Assembly: GCF_022539315.1 (NCBI RefSeq)
Contig: NC_066342.1
Location: 13,575,402-13,639,401, forward strand
DNA length: 64,000 nt
Origin: Serinus canaria
Taxonomy: Eukaryota; Chordata; Aves; Passeriformes; Fringillidae
Direction of reading: 5' to 3'
Below, piece after piece: positions 11,896 to 24,509 of the stretch (the stretch's first letter is position 1; every line of letters begins with the position of its first letter). The position numbers and the translations under genes were made by a program. Below the pieces are notes generated by a model. That model did not search any database. It saw only the letters and a list, made by a program, of their open reading frames with translations, and was not told the origin of the DNA.

Positions 11896-12425
11896 GGCAT
11901 AGGAAAATGCAAATTTCTGAAGCTTCTTGCATAAAGAACAATACCAGAGGAGACCAAGGGATGCAAAGAACACAGATAAAGGAGCTCCTCAGTCTCCAAG
12001 CTGATCAAGGCCGACAGACATACTCAGACAAGCACCAAGAGACAAAGAGCGCACGCGCAAAGGAGAAGAGTTCAAAAGTTCAGTCATGAGGAAGACCATG
12101 GCCTTCAGCCTCAGAGACCACCGAGAGACCCCCGTGCGACCACCACAGCAAACAACGCATGCCCAGAAGGGCGTGGATCTGATTACCATGCAAAGCGAGG
12201 ACAGGTGGGGCCAGGGGTTGAATATACATGAAAAAGTTGTGCAATGTATTGCATATGGAACACCTTTGTGAATCAAAATGTGGGTCAGACTGAGGCTCGA
12301 GGCACAAGTTTTTCACGAGAGCTATCTCGCTTGTGCTGGGCACTGACGTACATACCCACTTCATAACTATCTCTGGTTGTGGAGTTTATTCCGCGTATCG
12401 CTCCAACATCATCCTAGTAAATAAC
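11896..12425. repeat. Unclassified LTR-like or interspersed segment
   Basis: Its base composition differs from flanking intron (purine-rich, some CpG such as GCACGCGC). Phrases such as TGTGAATCAAAATGTGGGTC and GTTTTTCACGAGAGCTATC resemble retroviral LTR style, and it directly precedes a CR1 fragment. I cannot define ends, a duplication or a family. Confidence 0.25.
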
Positions 12426-12432
12426 ATTAACA

Positions 12433-13225
12433 CAATCACAGGATATGGGTCAAGTTGGAAGGGATCACAGTGGGTAATGTGGTCCCGCCTCCCTGCTCAG
12501 AGTCATCCAAAAACACATGGCATAAGATTGTGTCCAGATGGGTCTGGAATATCTCCAGCAAGAGAGACTCCACACCCTTTCTGGGCAATCTGTTCCAGTG
12601 CTCGGTCACTGCACAGAGAAGTTCTTCCTCAAGTTCTGGTGGAACCTCCTGGGCATCAGTTCCTGCCCGTTCCACTTGTCCCATTGCTGAGCCCCACTGA
12701 GCTGAGCCTGGTCCATTCTCTGACCCTTCCCTGCAGACACTGACAGACACTGGTAAGTTCCCCTGACAGATGATTCCTCTTGAGGCTGAACAGTCCCAAC
12801 TCCCTCAGCCTTTCCTCATAAGAGAGGTGCTCCAGTCCCTTAATCATCCTCACAGCATCTGCTGGACCCACTCCAGGAACTCCATGTCTCTCCTGTCCTG
12901 AGGAGCTCAGAACTGGACACAGCATTGCAGGTGAGGAGAGGGGCAGGATCACCTCCCTGACCTGCTGCCAATGATCTTTCTAATACATCCCAGGATTCCG
13001 TTGGCCTTCTTCGTCAGAAGGGCACACACTTGTCCATCAGGAGCCCCAGGTAACCCCCAGCCTGTACTGGCGCCTGGGGTTGTTCTTCCCCAGGTGCAGA
13101 ACCCTGCATTTGCTTTTATTGAATTTCAGACAGTTCTTCTCTCCCAACTCTCCAACCTGTTGCAGTCCTTCTGAAAGGCTGCACAGCACTTGGGGGTATT
13201 GGCCAGCTTTGTATTCTTAACATAT
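12433..13225 (-). mobile_element. CR1 LINE 3' fragment
   Basis: The minus strand encodes [20 protein letters not shown] and FSLKRNHLSGELTS, the CR1 ORF2 C terminus, followed by 3'UTR-type sequence to about 12433 (AACTTGACCCATATCCTGTG end). The 5' end near 13225 carries older, more diverged CR1 text. It is in intron 4, same sense as NIPBL. Confidence 0.8.
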
Positions 13226-13229
13226 ACTC

Positions 13230-16200
13230 CCAGTCTTGAATGTAATTTTTTTGGCTCAGAAAAAAAGGATATGCATAAATCCATTTTAGCATTCCTACTG
13301 ACAAAGAATACAAAAACACGGCTCCAGATGACAGAAAAGGTCTTGTAAGATTAAAGTGTATTACAGCATCATGCATGCTTAAGCAAGGATTGCTCACCAA
13401 CAGGCAATTTTAAAGTTAAATATACACGATTATTGAAAGCATATGTCTACAAAGTTTTTCCCTTTTATGCATTTAAATGTGCATTTTAATTCTTCTATAG
13501 ATGAAAAAAAAATCAAAGCAACTGATGCTTAGGGAAAGATGCATAAGATTTTAATCCTCAAAAATGCACAAGTAAATAGTTTAAAGTGATTTTTAAGTCC
13601 TTTCTACATCCTAAACTATGCTATGAAGATTAAACTAGTGCAATATGGCATTTTAGCTGATCTTCTAACAGATATCTGCTGAAAGACAAAGCCAGTGTTG
13701 AGAAGAGAAAAAAATATTATGAAAACTGAAATTAAATAATAGCCTAATTTTAAACAAATATTTATGGTAGCACCCAGAACTTTCTCTGTCATTTGATTAA
13801 AAAGGTCTAAAATAAAATTAACATGTTGCCCCTGTACTGATGCTGCACAGTGATGTGACGCAGTCTGTTCAGACAACCTAGTAATAGAAAAGAGTCTGAA
13901 AATTCTAATTAAAAATCTTATCTGTATGAACCCTGTTTCAACAATGGGGCTATTATCAAAAGACATGGAATAAAGGTTTGAACACTGCTGTTACTTTACC
14001 TGAAACAAAATATGCCAGCAATTTGGGGGGGGGGGGGGGAGGGGGAGGGTGGTGCATCCAGGATACAAAACAAGTATTCAGATATTATATCTTTCTTGCA
14101 CTATTTGTTAATCATAACTAAAAACAATTCTTGCTCTAAACTTAGTGTTGAGCTACAAATCAATATGACTGTGGAAAAAACATACTCACAGAATTCTGCT
14201 TGTGCTTTACCTTATATTCACATGTATTCAACACATAATATTTAGGTTTCTGAACAGGCCTTTTTTTCCTGACAAATTGTACTGAACCAAGAATTTTATG
14301 CCACATTTAATGTAATTCTTTAGCCAGGTGATCTTTCTGATCTTGCATTAGAAAAGAAGGCTGGAAGAAATGAATTTCAATTCAGTTTGTCCATACAAAT
14401 TCTGGAACTGATGCTGAAGGGATCATGGTGTAGAGGCCCACACCAGGCAGAGTATATTGACACAGGGTCCCAGTGCCTTCTTTCCTTCTCAGTTCTGGGC
14501 ATTACAAATACTGGATCACAGTACCCAGCACTGACTTCACCACATGCTGGACTCAACAGAAGGCAAAAGGACAATATTCAGAAAGAAGACAGTAAGGAAA
14601 ACAGAAGAGATGAATTTGAAATATCAGAAAACAACCTAAATTTCATTCTTATGGTTGGCAAAATGCATTACATAAGATCTCTACCAAACTCTCAAGTGTT
14701 CTACAAATCATGACTTCACAGAAATTACAAAATATGTTCAGAAAGCAGAAGAAAGCCCAACCTTTGCTGCCAGAACACATCAGTATACCCTCATTTGGCC
14801 TAGGAGATCTGAATGGGATGTACTAACAGCTAACATGGCTGCCACCATTTGCCAACATCTAGCTTAAAGATCCTCCTATTTCCAGGTAAGAGTATGGCAT
14901 AGAAATGAATAAATAAAAAAAAAAAATATGGCACTTCATGTAGCTTTTCCAACCATTCATTACAGAGCCTTCTTCCTGTCAAAAAATTTTTTGTACAGCT
15001 ATACTTTTCTCCTCTTCCCCCTTTCTTTCAATGTTTCCAATTTCACACTTACATTTCAATATTTGCACTGGTACAAGTATTCAGAATTATGTAAAATAAA
15101 ATTAAATATTCAAGGAAGATTTAAAGTCTGATCTCTTTTGGTTCTCTGAAAGCACTTTGTTAACTTTATTAAAATAGCATCAACTATTCTTTTAAGTTTT
15201 ATGTTTAATTGTTTTTTAATTCTGTACTAGTACCTCCCTTCAAGCATAGGCAAAAGCACAATAACTAAAGATAGGTGGTTTCATTTCAATAAGGATTATT
15301 CTTAATCTATCGAATCAAGCAGCAAAATTGTTTCCCCCTCTGAAGCACAGAATTAGCAAAAATTATAAAGAAACTAACTTGCTTTATCGTCTTTATTTCA
15401 AAAGCCTCTGCTGAAACAAATAATTTCATAAATAATGCCTCCCTTTTGCACTGGTAAATAATTATTTTACTCTACAAAACTGGTGGGAAAATGTGTGTTA
15501 TCAACATTATTCTCATACTAGATCAAAAAAATCACACCACCGTACCAGCTATTAAGAAAAAAAATGAACTATATCCAAACCAAAACCAGGACAAGTATAT
15601 GTTTTTTGTGGAACCACTATGCAAAAACTGTCAGGACAGTCACAACTCTTCCAGCAACTGGAAAAATTATACTCTGCAACAGCTACCTCCAAAACCAGAA
15701 CCTGGAGACTCTTTTCATAGTTTAAATTTCAGGATATATGTATCAATGACCTATGAAATATTTAGCACTGCCTTTCACATTTTCATTCATGGAAATTTTT
15801 GCATTCTTTCAAGGAACATTATGTGTTCTGTCCGTAGCAACTTCTTTTCAAATGTTGTATTGCTTCTTACTCATTAGCCTAGGTGAATGAACTTAATCTA
15901 TTTTTTTTTCCCCCTCCAAAAATGCCCTAACACTTTCTGTTCCCTGTGGACTCCAGTAACACTTCTATTTATATATCTACAATGCTAGCGAAGCTTTATC
16001 CTCACGTTGTGCAAACTCTGAAAACCCCCCTACTAATTTCATAGTTAAGTATTTAAAGAATATATTTCAGGTGCAAATGAATAAGTCTCCAGATCTACAA
16101 GTAGAATCTGTCTGATAAATCCTGTGCTTGGTCTCTCCCCTTTTCCATCTTTGCTATCCAGCAGTATATCTCACTAAACCTCAGAAAAGAATTAGTTATC

Positions 16201-16684
16201 GAAACTGTAAAATCTGTAGGGCATGACAAATTGCTGAGAAGAGGAATGGCAAGGAGGAGATGTTACATATGGTTCATTCAATCTTATTCTTTACCTCAGG
16301 ACTATCAAAAACTACCACTACAGTGATATACTTTAATTGTACAGCTTTTCAATACAGAGCAAGGCCTTTTTTTCCCAACTTCAATTTACTAAAACAAATA
16401 AATAAACCTACCTATAAAGAAATTCAAATAAAATTACTTAAAAATAAAACCCAATTGCTCATCCTAGAAATTAAACTTAGTAGAGAAATTCAACATTATT
16501 TTTTACAAAAACACCTAGTAGAATATATTTCTGTGCTTATTCTAATACAATTACTCTTAGAAGATGTCATGACACATAGATTTTCATCATTATCAAATAC
16601 AAGATAAGGAATAAATATCACAGTTGTGCTCCCAACATATTTGTGGTTAGTATCAGCCCCTTAAACTTACAGAACAACATAAAA
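13230..16684. other. Intron 4 sequence with G tract and small LTR piece
   Basis: AT-rich sequence without a recognisable exon. It contains a G-rich tract at 14024-14050 and the LTR fragment listed separately at 15492-15593. Short ORFs here show no family resemblance. Confidence 0.5.
15492..15593 (-). mobile_element. LTR end fragment, ERVL-like
   Basis: About 100 bases ending CCAAAACCAGGACA match, with substitutions, the right end of the LTR at 20477-21052 (shared TGTTATCA-CATTATTCT, GTACCAGCTA, AAACCAGGACA). It is therefore a severely truncated copy of the same family in the same orientation. Confidence 0.6.
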
Positions 16685-16685
16685 A

Positions 16686-16691
16686 TCAATT

Positions 16692-16724
<33 letters not shown>
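16686..16724. repeat. (ATCA)n microsatellite next to exon 4 donor
   Basis: About nine ATCA units. On the NIPBL strand it reads (TGAT)n and starts about 11 bases after the exon 4 GTAAGG donor. Confidence 0.95.
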
Positions 16725-16727
<3 letters not shown>

Positions 16728-16735
16728 ATCCTTAC

Positions 16736-16866
16736 CGCTTTGCACCCCATATCTGTTTTGCATGCTTTTCTCCCTGAAAACATTAGGATTCCTTGCCAGG
16801 ACAGCCTGCAGCAAGACTGGTATATCTCCCTCTGGATCATCACTGCCAAGGTTATCTTTCAATTCT
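16736..16866 (-). CDS. NIPBL: NIPBL exon 4, residues 77-121
   Basis: This 131-base exon completes the split Ile codon and reads ELKDNLGSDDPEGDIPVLLQ, then on to RYGVQS plus the first base of Gly121. The acceptor is TTCCAG right of 16866 and the donor is GTAAGG starting at 16735. An (ATCA)n microsatellite begins only about 11 bases inside the downstream intron. The open frame, phases and sequence all match NIPBL. Confidence 0.95.
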
Positions 16867-17979
16867 CTGGAATTGTGGAAGTAAGCAAATAAAGAAGCAA
16901 ATGCATTTTCAAATTATAAGAAACCATGAGTCAAGTAAAAAAACTCAAACAACCACAACCAATCAAACCCAAACCAAACAACAGCATTTTACGGTTAAAA
17001 TACAGAAAAAAACCCCACCAAATCTGCACTGCACCACTGTTCTCTAAATCTACTTTTTTCCTCTCATGCTAAAGGAATGGTAGAAAAGGTATTCCTACTA
17101 GTCTTCAAAATTTTTTTCTGTTAATAAGCACTTATATATACATGGCTGTCAGTTTCAGACCATTATAACGCTTCTTATGTCCAATTCTGTATTGTGATCT
17201 TCTCCATAAAAGAAGAATGCTTTGTCATAACATCCAGAAAGTACTACTGTAGAAGTGAAAATAAGATAAGCATAAATGCATAACATTTACACTGCAGCCC
17301 AACACTTTGAAAATCTTTAATTTTAGAAGGGGAAATTGGCATATTATGACATCACAGCATTCCCTTTGAACCTTCAAAAATTTTCTGTAAATGCATTTGT
17401 ATTTTCACTTTTTCTTTGCACTGATGACTTTGAAGAGCTACTTTCATTTGATCAAAATAACAGATTGGAACAGGTAGGAAAAAGACAGGGCTGCACACAT
17501 AAGACGATTTACAGAACATCAGTGAAAAATGAAAAAAACAAAATACTTGCTGGTTCAATTCATAAATATTTTAAGTTCAATATCTAATCAGAACTGACAT
17601 AGATCTTGCATGGGTGTCTCAAAAAAGTATCTTTTTGTGTAATACTGGGTATAAAATTTGCCAGTGCACATAACTAATGAAAGTGGAACACAAATGACTT
17701 TCGCACAATCAATACCACAAAGTTTGCACTCCTAACTAGCAAGAATAGAACAAGCAGCATACCTATTTAAAAAAATAGTTATGCATAAGGGCTGTCAGAC
17801 AATTACTAGCATTCCAACGGAAACAATTGATTCTTATACTGCAGTAATCTGCTAAGCTAGCCTAATAAAAAACCTGCACCTTCTAATTTTCAGATATTAA
17901 CACCCTTCTCAATTCAGTTCAGTTTAATTTAAAGTAATAAGGATGGTGATCTGATATAGCTGAAGTTTAAAATACATAC
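16867..17979. other. NIPBL intron 3
   Basis: About 1.1 kb between verified splice sites, AT-rich, with no repeat or ORF I recognise. Confidence 0.7.
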
Positions 17980-18145
17980 ATGTGATCTGTTGACACCTGA
18001 TTGAGACTGTGGATGAGCTGTGAAACCAAGTTTTCATCCCTGCAAGCCAAAAGGCAGTTCACCTCTTCAGCTATCCGTCCATTGAAAAGCAGGCTTTTTG
18101 TTGTGGTAGCAGGTAAAGGTGATGGAAGAGGCAGCTGGTTCAAAA
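17980..18145 (-). CDS. NIPBL: NIPBL exon 3, residues 22-77
   Basis: The 166-base exon continues in phase 1 with LLNQLPLPSPLPATTTKSLL and ends in ...VSTDH plus two bases of the next codon. The acceptor AACAG precedes 18145 and the donor GTATGT starts at 17979. Length and phase agree with the mammalian exon as I recall it. It encodes part of the MAU2-binding N terminus. The residues read agree closely with vertebrate NIPBL; one difference from the human protein I recall is Ile for Val in SQLIHSL. Confidence 0.95.
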
Positions 18146-19804
18146 CTGTTATCAGAAAATAGAAAGGAGTTCAGAATTATTTCATGAAACACCAAGCATA
18201 CAAAGAAGGACACCTTCTTACTCCCTCATGTGATTAAGAAAGAAAATCTTACAACTACATTAATTGCATTAATTACCTTGAATGTGCCTTGAAACTTGGA
18301 AAAATTAGCAAGATCAGCAAAACATTTATTAAAACATACAGCTAGTTAATTGAGCCTACTCTACTGCCTCTACTTATCAAGTCCTCCATGTTTTTAGGGC
18401 AACAGAACTTGTCAATTCCAGTACCTTCTTTTTACACAGAGAGAAATAAGGTGAAGCAGTGACATGCCTTTCTCTTTCATGCACCCCTGATTTTCTAAAC
18501 ATCAGAGAAATATGACAGAGAAAGAAGCAAACACACCTGACACAAGGGCTAATCCCACCAAAGGTAATTAGTGTTTTAAGAAACTCTTGCACCAGAAGTC
18601 TGGCCAGTGACTTCTACTAGTTAAGTATTTTGACTTGAGAACCATATCTGCAAATAATTAGTGCTGGAAAACTGTCCATAGCCCAGAAACTTATGATTTG
18701 CATCCTGATGGACCATTATTATAGACACATAATGGTACATGGTACATATATACACATATAAATACATAAGCAGCATCTTCCAGTTTAATAATTCAGAATA
18801 TCAGAAAGACAAAGTGGTTTCCCCCCCCCCATTGAATACATTTTCTTTTTTTTTTTACTATAGGCAATTAAATTCAATTGCTGGGTATATACTTTCAGTG
18901 TCTCTTGAAAAGTCTTCAAATTTCAACAGCATGATAATAAAACAAGACCTCAGAATAAGCACTTGGATCACTGAGTCCAGTTATCCTCAGACAGACAACT
19001 GAGCTACAAACTCTTGCTTACACTTTATAAAAATATGCATCTTTGTCCCGATTTCTTGTATTGAAATGGCTGTTGTAGGACTTCATTATAGTAATGATAA
19101 ATCTCCTCTTAGTTTCCACTAGAAATTTATTTTTGGTCAGATTATAACCATTTGGTTTTGTGCCAGCATCAGCTTTTAATTTAAATAATTCTTTTTCTTT
19201 CCTTGCATTTTGTCTTCCTGACATATTTAAAGACAGTACACACCACCTCATCTACTCACAGCCAAGAAACAAGGCTCATAGGTTCAGCTGCTTATTTCCA
19301 TTCTAGCAGCCACTCTTTGCACTTGTTAATTAGAGCAACTTTTTTGTACTTTGTCCAAAACTAAGGAACTAGGTTTCAAGTATATTCAGAACATTCCACA
19401 GCTCTCTATCTGAACATCAGTCTAATCATATCTCTCTCTGTCTCCAGTGAAGATGATGATATGTATGTTTTAGAGAAGTATTTCATAATTTATATGTTTT
19501 TCTTTATTTGTGGGGTTCCCAGATATGTTACCAAATGATATTGCAAACAACGAATTCATATATTTTTTTTGTTTTGGGTTTACTTAAAGGTGTTTTTTTT
19601 AACCTACATGTTTAAATTAGCATATTTTGTTTGAATATGTTTTTAAAATTCTAGCAAGGACAAAGATTTTAATACCAAATCTGATTTGAACAGATTTACT
19701 TTTAAGAACTTTAAAAATAAAACTATTTTTAGTATTTTTAAAATGCGGGTATATTAAGTGAAGAAGGGAACATAGCAAAGACAAAAAAAAAAAAGAGTAC
19801 TTAC
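18146..19804. other. NIPBL intron 2
   Basis: About 1.7 kb between verified splice sites. It holds a C run at 18822-18831 and T runs, and no recognisable repeat or ORF. Confidence 0.7.
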
Positions 19805-19948
19805 GGTCTGTAAGACTAGCAATCCCTGCAAGAGTAGTGATGGGAACATGAGGCATATCCCCATTCATCCTGAAGTTCTTGGATGGTAGCGACTACACAG
19901 ATATTTTAGTTCAGGTGCCAGCTATCATTACTTCCCATCTCCCAAGCA
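19805..19948 (-). CDS. NIPBL: NIPBL exon 2: start codon, residues 1-21
   Basis: The ATG is at 19868-19866 on the minus strand in a favourable context (A at -3, A at +4). It opens MNGDMPHVPITTLAGIASLTD, the conserved start of NIPBL. Coding bases are 19868-19805; bases 19948-19869 are 5'UTR. The donor at 19804-19799 reads GTAAGT and leaves one base of codon 22. The acceptor is a T-rich tract ending in TAG just right of 19948. This N-terminal peptide belongs to the region that threads into the MAU2 superhelix, so it is needed to form the loader complex. Confidence 0.95.
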
Positions 19949-20476
19949 CTAAAAAACAAAAAAAACCAAAACAAAACACAAAAAAAACAAAACACAAAAA
20001 AAAAAATCACAAAACCAAATTAAAACTCTCAGTTTACTTAAAATAATTTTAAATTCAATAACATAAATGAAACATAGACTATAATCTCAAATGCATAGTA
20101 AGCAAATGTTGTCAAAAGTGGGTGGAACAATGTAGAATTTTAATATCAAATAGCATTAAGCAATCAAAAGGCAAGCTTCTGGGTTTCAGAAGTAGAGTCC
20201 GTCACCAAAAAAGATGCAACATAAGGCAATCAAAAGACAATTTGCTCAGGTTATATGATTCCAATGCAAAAATTGGCAACAAAACTTTTTTTGGCTCATA
20301 ATGCAGTGGACAGATCTTAATCCATAATCAGTTTAAGCAATTAGCTACTATATTCACTTCCCAGTTTTGGAGGAGATATTTTTCATTTAAGAAGTTAGCA
20401 AAAACAAAAGGAATAATTTACAGGTGCAAATGTCAAACAGTAAGCAAAGCGACAAATACAAAATCTTAGTATATTT

Positions 20477-21052
20477 TGTCATGGTTTAACCCCAACCAGC
20501 AGTTAAGTGCCATTCACCTGCTCATTCCCACCACTTACCCACCCCAGGTGGGATGGGGAAGGGAATCAGAAAAAGGCAAAAACCCACAGAATAAGAACAG
20601 TTTAATAATTTAAATAAAGTAAAATATGCTACTACTGCTGCTAATGAAAAGGGAGATAAAAAAGAGAGAGGAATAAAACCCAAGAGAAACAAGTGACATG
20701 CAATACAGTTGCTCACAACCCACTGACCAATGCCCAGCCCATTCCCGAGCAGTGATCAGCCTCTCCCGGCCAACTCCCTCAGTTTATATACTGGGCACAA
20801 TGTTCTATGGTATGGAATATCCCTTTGGCCAGTTCAGGTCAGCTGTCCTGGCTGTGCTCACTCCCAGCTTCTTGTGCAGCTCCTCCCTGGCAGAGCCTGA
20901 GACACTGAAAAGGCCTTGACTCAGGGTAAGCAATGCTCAGCAACAACCAAAACATCAGTGTGTTATCAGCATTATTCTGTACTGAATCCAAACCACAGTG
21001 CTGTACCAGCTACTGAAAAGAAATAAACTCTGTTCCAGCTGAAACCAGGACA
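20477..21052 (-). mobile_element. Solo LTR, ERVL-like, 576 bp
   Basis: On the minus strand it starts TGTCCTGGTTTCAGCTGG and ends GGTTAAACCATGACA, with the TG...CA termini of an LTR. It has a TATA-type TATATAAACTGAGGG near 20790 and an ATTAAACTG polyadenylation-type motif near 20610. No internal retroviral sequence adjoins it, so it is solo. I saw no clear target-site duplication. It is in intron 1 in the same sense as NIPBL. Confidence 0.8.
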
Positions 21053-22783
21053 ATTAAAAAATAGTAGTATTTCAAGATTTATCTGAAAATATCTCTAATA
21101 TTAAACGCACTCTGGTCAAACTATTACCAGGTACTGTTTCACCCCCTCCGCAGAAAGAAAAGGTTTAGTCACCACTGAAATAGTTTATTTCCTATAAAAC
21201 AGAATAGTTTATATTCAACTACTGAAAAGGAATTTGTTCATCTAGTTTTTACTCACTATAAAGATCCCAATTGTAAGGAAGTCCACACTATTTAAAACAA
21301 ACAAAAGAACAAAAAAAATCCAACCACCACCAACCCCCCCAAAAAAAGATCATCACAATAATTTGAACTGCATTTCCAAAACAAAAAAAATTTACAAATA
21401 CAATACTTACAATTCACTATTGTTATACTAATGAAATGAAAAAAAATGAGCATGATATCTTCTGAAGACAAAATAAATCAAAGGAACTTGTTCTATGTAC
21501 ATTTACCTACAATAGACAGGCTCCTGTGTTAACTTATGAAATAGTAAGACTTCTTCTGTCAGCATTTATATTGTTTTTTAAGATTCTGAAAGAGTGATTT
21601 GTTTATACTTACTTTACAAGTCAACAGTTTTGCAAATTACATACACAATACATATAAACCAAAATATCACTGGCATTTCCATAATAATTTTTATCTCATT
21701 CTTTCTTATGTCACACCAATGACAATATATAATACCACTGGTAATACATATGTACAGATTCCAAGCAAAATAAAGAAATAACAATCTAAGTATTTTTCCT
21801 GCACAAAGTTTTCATGAACCAGTGAAGTTAACTTTTCAGTGTTTCCCTATCTACACACAACCAAATTATTTTGGGTGGGAGTGGGGGCAGTGTGGTGTGA
21901 CAAGGGACAACACAACCAGTACACAAAAAACTGCCACCCAACACTGAGTTAACTTCCTTTGCTGAACCTGCCACAGGCTCATTTCCACCACTAAATTACA
22001 TTTGCTTATTAAAAATATAATACATTAGAGGTGCAGAAATCTAGTTAAGGAAACTGCTGCAGATAGATATATGCTGTGTGGGTTGCTGTGTTTGGGTTTT
22101 TTTAATCCAGGAGAAAACAGCCTTCAAACACACAGAGCAGTTTCAAATGCTACTTGATACTGAAGCTTCTTTACCTGAAATGAGTACCAATACCAAAGAA
22201 TTTCAGTTGTTTTGTAGTTCCATAAATAAGCAATTCATAAATAAGCTGAATTAAGGAAATCAAAAAATTGTTGCATTGAAAAGCTTTTAAACAATGCATC
22301 ATTGTTGCAGTTCAAAGAGAGAAGTAGAAACCAAATTTACATATATGCAAAGATAGACTTGCATATTCAGTATATACATATACTCTTGCTGCTTTATAAG
22401 GAAAAACAGATATTTTAAAAGACATTCCAGGGAGGAGGAAACTACAGTGCACAAAGGAAGTGATACAAAGAACCCCTTTGAGAAAGAGAAACAGTGAAAG
22501 GGCAGCAGATATTGAGAATAATGTCTTAAAAACTATCATCATAACATAATATACAATAAAAAAGAAATGAAACCAAGACAGCAAGGACAGTAATACTGAA
22601 AAAGTTTATGCTACAGGTAATAACTCCACATTTAAAGCACTACTTTTGTATGTTATCTTCTTCCCTTTTTGTTGTCAATTATAGATATTCTCATCTACTG
22701 GAAATTAACATTCCAAAGAAAATTCCTACTGAAATGTTAAATTTTTAATGTTGTTCATTGGTTGGGGCTTTTTAAAGTGTATC
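21053..22783. other. Intron 1 sequence, nothing recognised
   Basis: AT-rich with A-rich runs (about 21300-21390). No ORF or repeat family recognised. Confidence 0.5.
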
Positions 22784-22886
22784 GTGGTTTAACTCAGCTA
22801 AGCACCATGAAGCCATACCCTTACTCCCCCCTCCCCAGTGGGATGGGGGAGAGAATCTGAAAAAAGGTAAAACTCATGGGTTGAGA
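22784..22886 (-). mobile_element. LTR 3'-end fragment
   Basis: On the minus strand the text TTATCTCAACCCATGAG...GATTCTCTCCCCCATCCCAC...TTAAACCACGATA is the common 3' end (U5) of avian LTRs. Only about 100 bases are present, immediately left of an LTR piece in the other orientation. Confidence 0.55.
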
Positions 22887-23122
22887 TAAAGCGTATTTGG
22901 TCTGGCTAAACCGGATTTCAGCTTTGCATTGGTAACAAGAAAGGTGTTGAGAACACACCAGTGTTTTGGCTGCTGCTGAGCAGCGCTGGCACAGCATCAG
23001 GGCTGTCTCTCCAACATCCCCCCCAGCTCAGATAGAAAAGCTAAGGGAAAGAATAAGGGAGGGCATTCGTTATTCGACAATGTTTGCCTTCTGAAGCAAC
23101 CACTATGCATGCTGAAGCCCAG
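22887..23122 (+). mobile_element. Left part of an LTR split by a nested insertion
   Basis: It contains GTTTTGGCTGCTGCTGAGCA and GCTGAAGCCCAG, phrases of an avian LTR. The sequence resumes at 24510 as CTTCCTGGGAAGTGGTTAAA. The interrupted word GAAGCCCAG|CTTCCTGGGAAG shows that one element was split by the 23123-24504 insertion. The left border is approximate. Confidence 0.5.
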
Positions 23123-24504
23123 TGTCATGGTTTGAGAGGATGTGAGTTTTTTGGAATACTGTGGTCAAACCAATAGGTGCTCAGATTTGAATATTGGCAC
23201 CTAGTTTGGCCACTAAGAACATGGATACGCCTCTAAGAACACAGGGGGTTAAAAGCTGTGAACTCCCAGGGGGAAAGTCTCTTGGAAGAGAACAAACCTC
23301 CCCTGGCCAGCTCTGAGCTGGGCGGGGGAGGGGAGCCATGCGGCCAAGAAGGAGGAGGTAGGCCACCAGGCCTTGCCTTGGGCAGAGAAAGGGAGGTGAA
23401 GGCCCCTGTAAGATCGAAGGGTAGAAGAACCCTGAGAAACATTGGGCAGCCCCCCCAGGAGAGAGAGAGAGGGAGAGCTGGTGTCTGCGTCTGTGCCACT
23501 TTGAAAATTTGATAGCATGGCCGGAGTGAAGGAGAAGGGGGGGGGGGGGGGTGTAGGTGCCGGTGGACAGGCAGAGCCTGAGACTTTTAACCCTTTTCTT
23601 GGATGCTGGAAACCTTGCAAATGCTGATTCCTCCTGGAGTTGAATGAGAAGAGAGACAGAGATGAGATAAGAGGAAATGGGCCACGAGAGAAGCTGAAAA
23701 AATCTTAGGTGGGAGGAGGTGATAGAGTGGCCTTTGGCTGGGCTTTTCTTCTATGGCCATAGACAGAACCATTTTTTCCTGTGACACAGAGACTGCATTT
23801 AGGGAGGAAGCAATGGCTTGGAGCCAAGAGAGTGCAGCGATGTGATGTGAAGGAGTGTGTGAACAGAGACGACGGGTGAGGAGGGTGGTGGTGGTGCCCC
23901 TCCATCTCCAGGGAAGAAGAAGAAGAAGATGATCTCTGTTCTCGAGGCCCCTCGGCCCCAGGGGGTGAAATGTGGGGATGTGGGGGAGACAAGTGTCCCA
24001 AAGGTGAGAGACTGTGCTCTTTTTGGAACTGGGCAAAGCACCCTTTAAAAAGGAAAACCCTAGAAGCAGCTCTGGCCCATGTGCAGTGGTGAGAGCACTG
24101 GGCATGGAAGGAAGATTGTCACTGGGCGGTGCCACGAGTGACATGGAAACACAAGAAGTTTCAACTGTGTTTCCAGGGGAAGCCTATGACACAAGAGGGA
24201 CTCCTCTCTCCTTGATGAACTGAGAATTGATTATCTAAAGAGTGGTGATGGACTGAGAGTTGGTGATCTGAGGGGTGAATGCATTGGAAATTTGGTGGGG
24301 GGAGGAGGAATGTTTTTGGAAGGTTTTCACCCTGATTTTCTGTGTGTTTCTTTTATAGTTGTAGGTTAATAAAGGTTTTTTTTCCCTTTTATTCCTAAGC
24401 TGGAGCCTGCTTTGCTCTATTTCTGATCACATCTCACAGCAGACATCAGGGAAGAAGTATTTTCATGGGGGGCACTGGCATCGCGCCAGGCTCAAACCAT
24501 GACA
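23123..24504 (+). mobile_element. Solo LTR, 1,382 bp, nested, 5-bp duplication CCCAG
   Basis: The ends are perfect 14-base inverted termini, TGTCATGGTTTGAG and CTCAAACCATGACA. The element is flanked by a 5-bp direct repeat CCCAG (23118-23122 and 24505-24509). An AATAAA signal (GTTAATAAAGG, about 24367) lies near the right end, as expected for R/U5, so plus orientation is likely. It has no internal retroviral genes. ORFs of 100-185 codons inside it read as low-complexity text and are not genes. A non-autonomous DNA element is the alternative, but its composition and likeness to the 8993 element favour an LTR. Confidence 0.8.
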
Positions 24505-24509
24505 CCCAG

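Noticed and set aside
23587..24144. 185-codon and overlapping frames
   Set aside because: They lie inside the nested LTR, are Ser/Pro/Leu-rich low-complexity text and use no recognisable domain.
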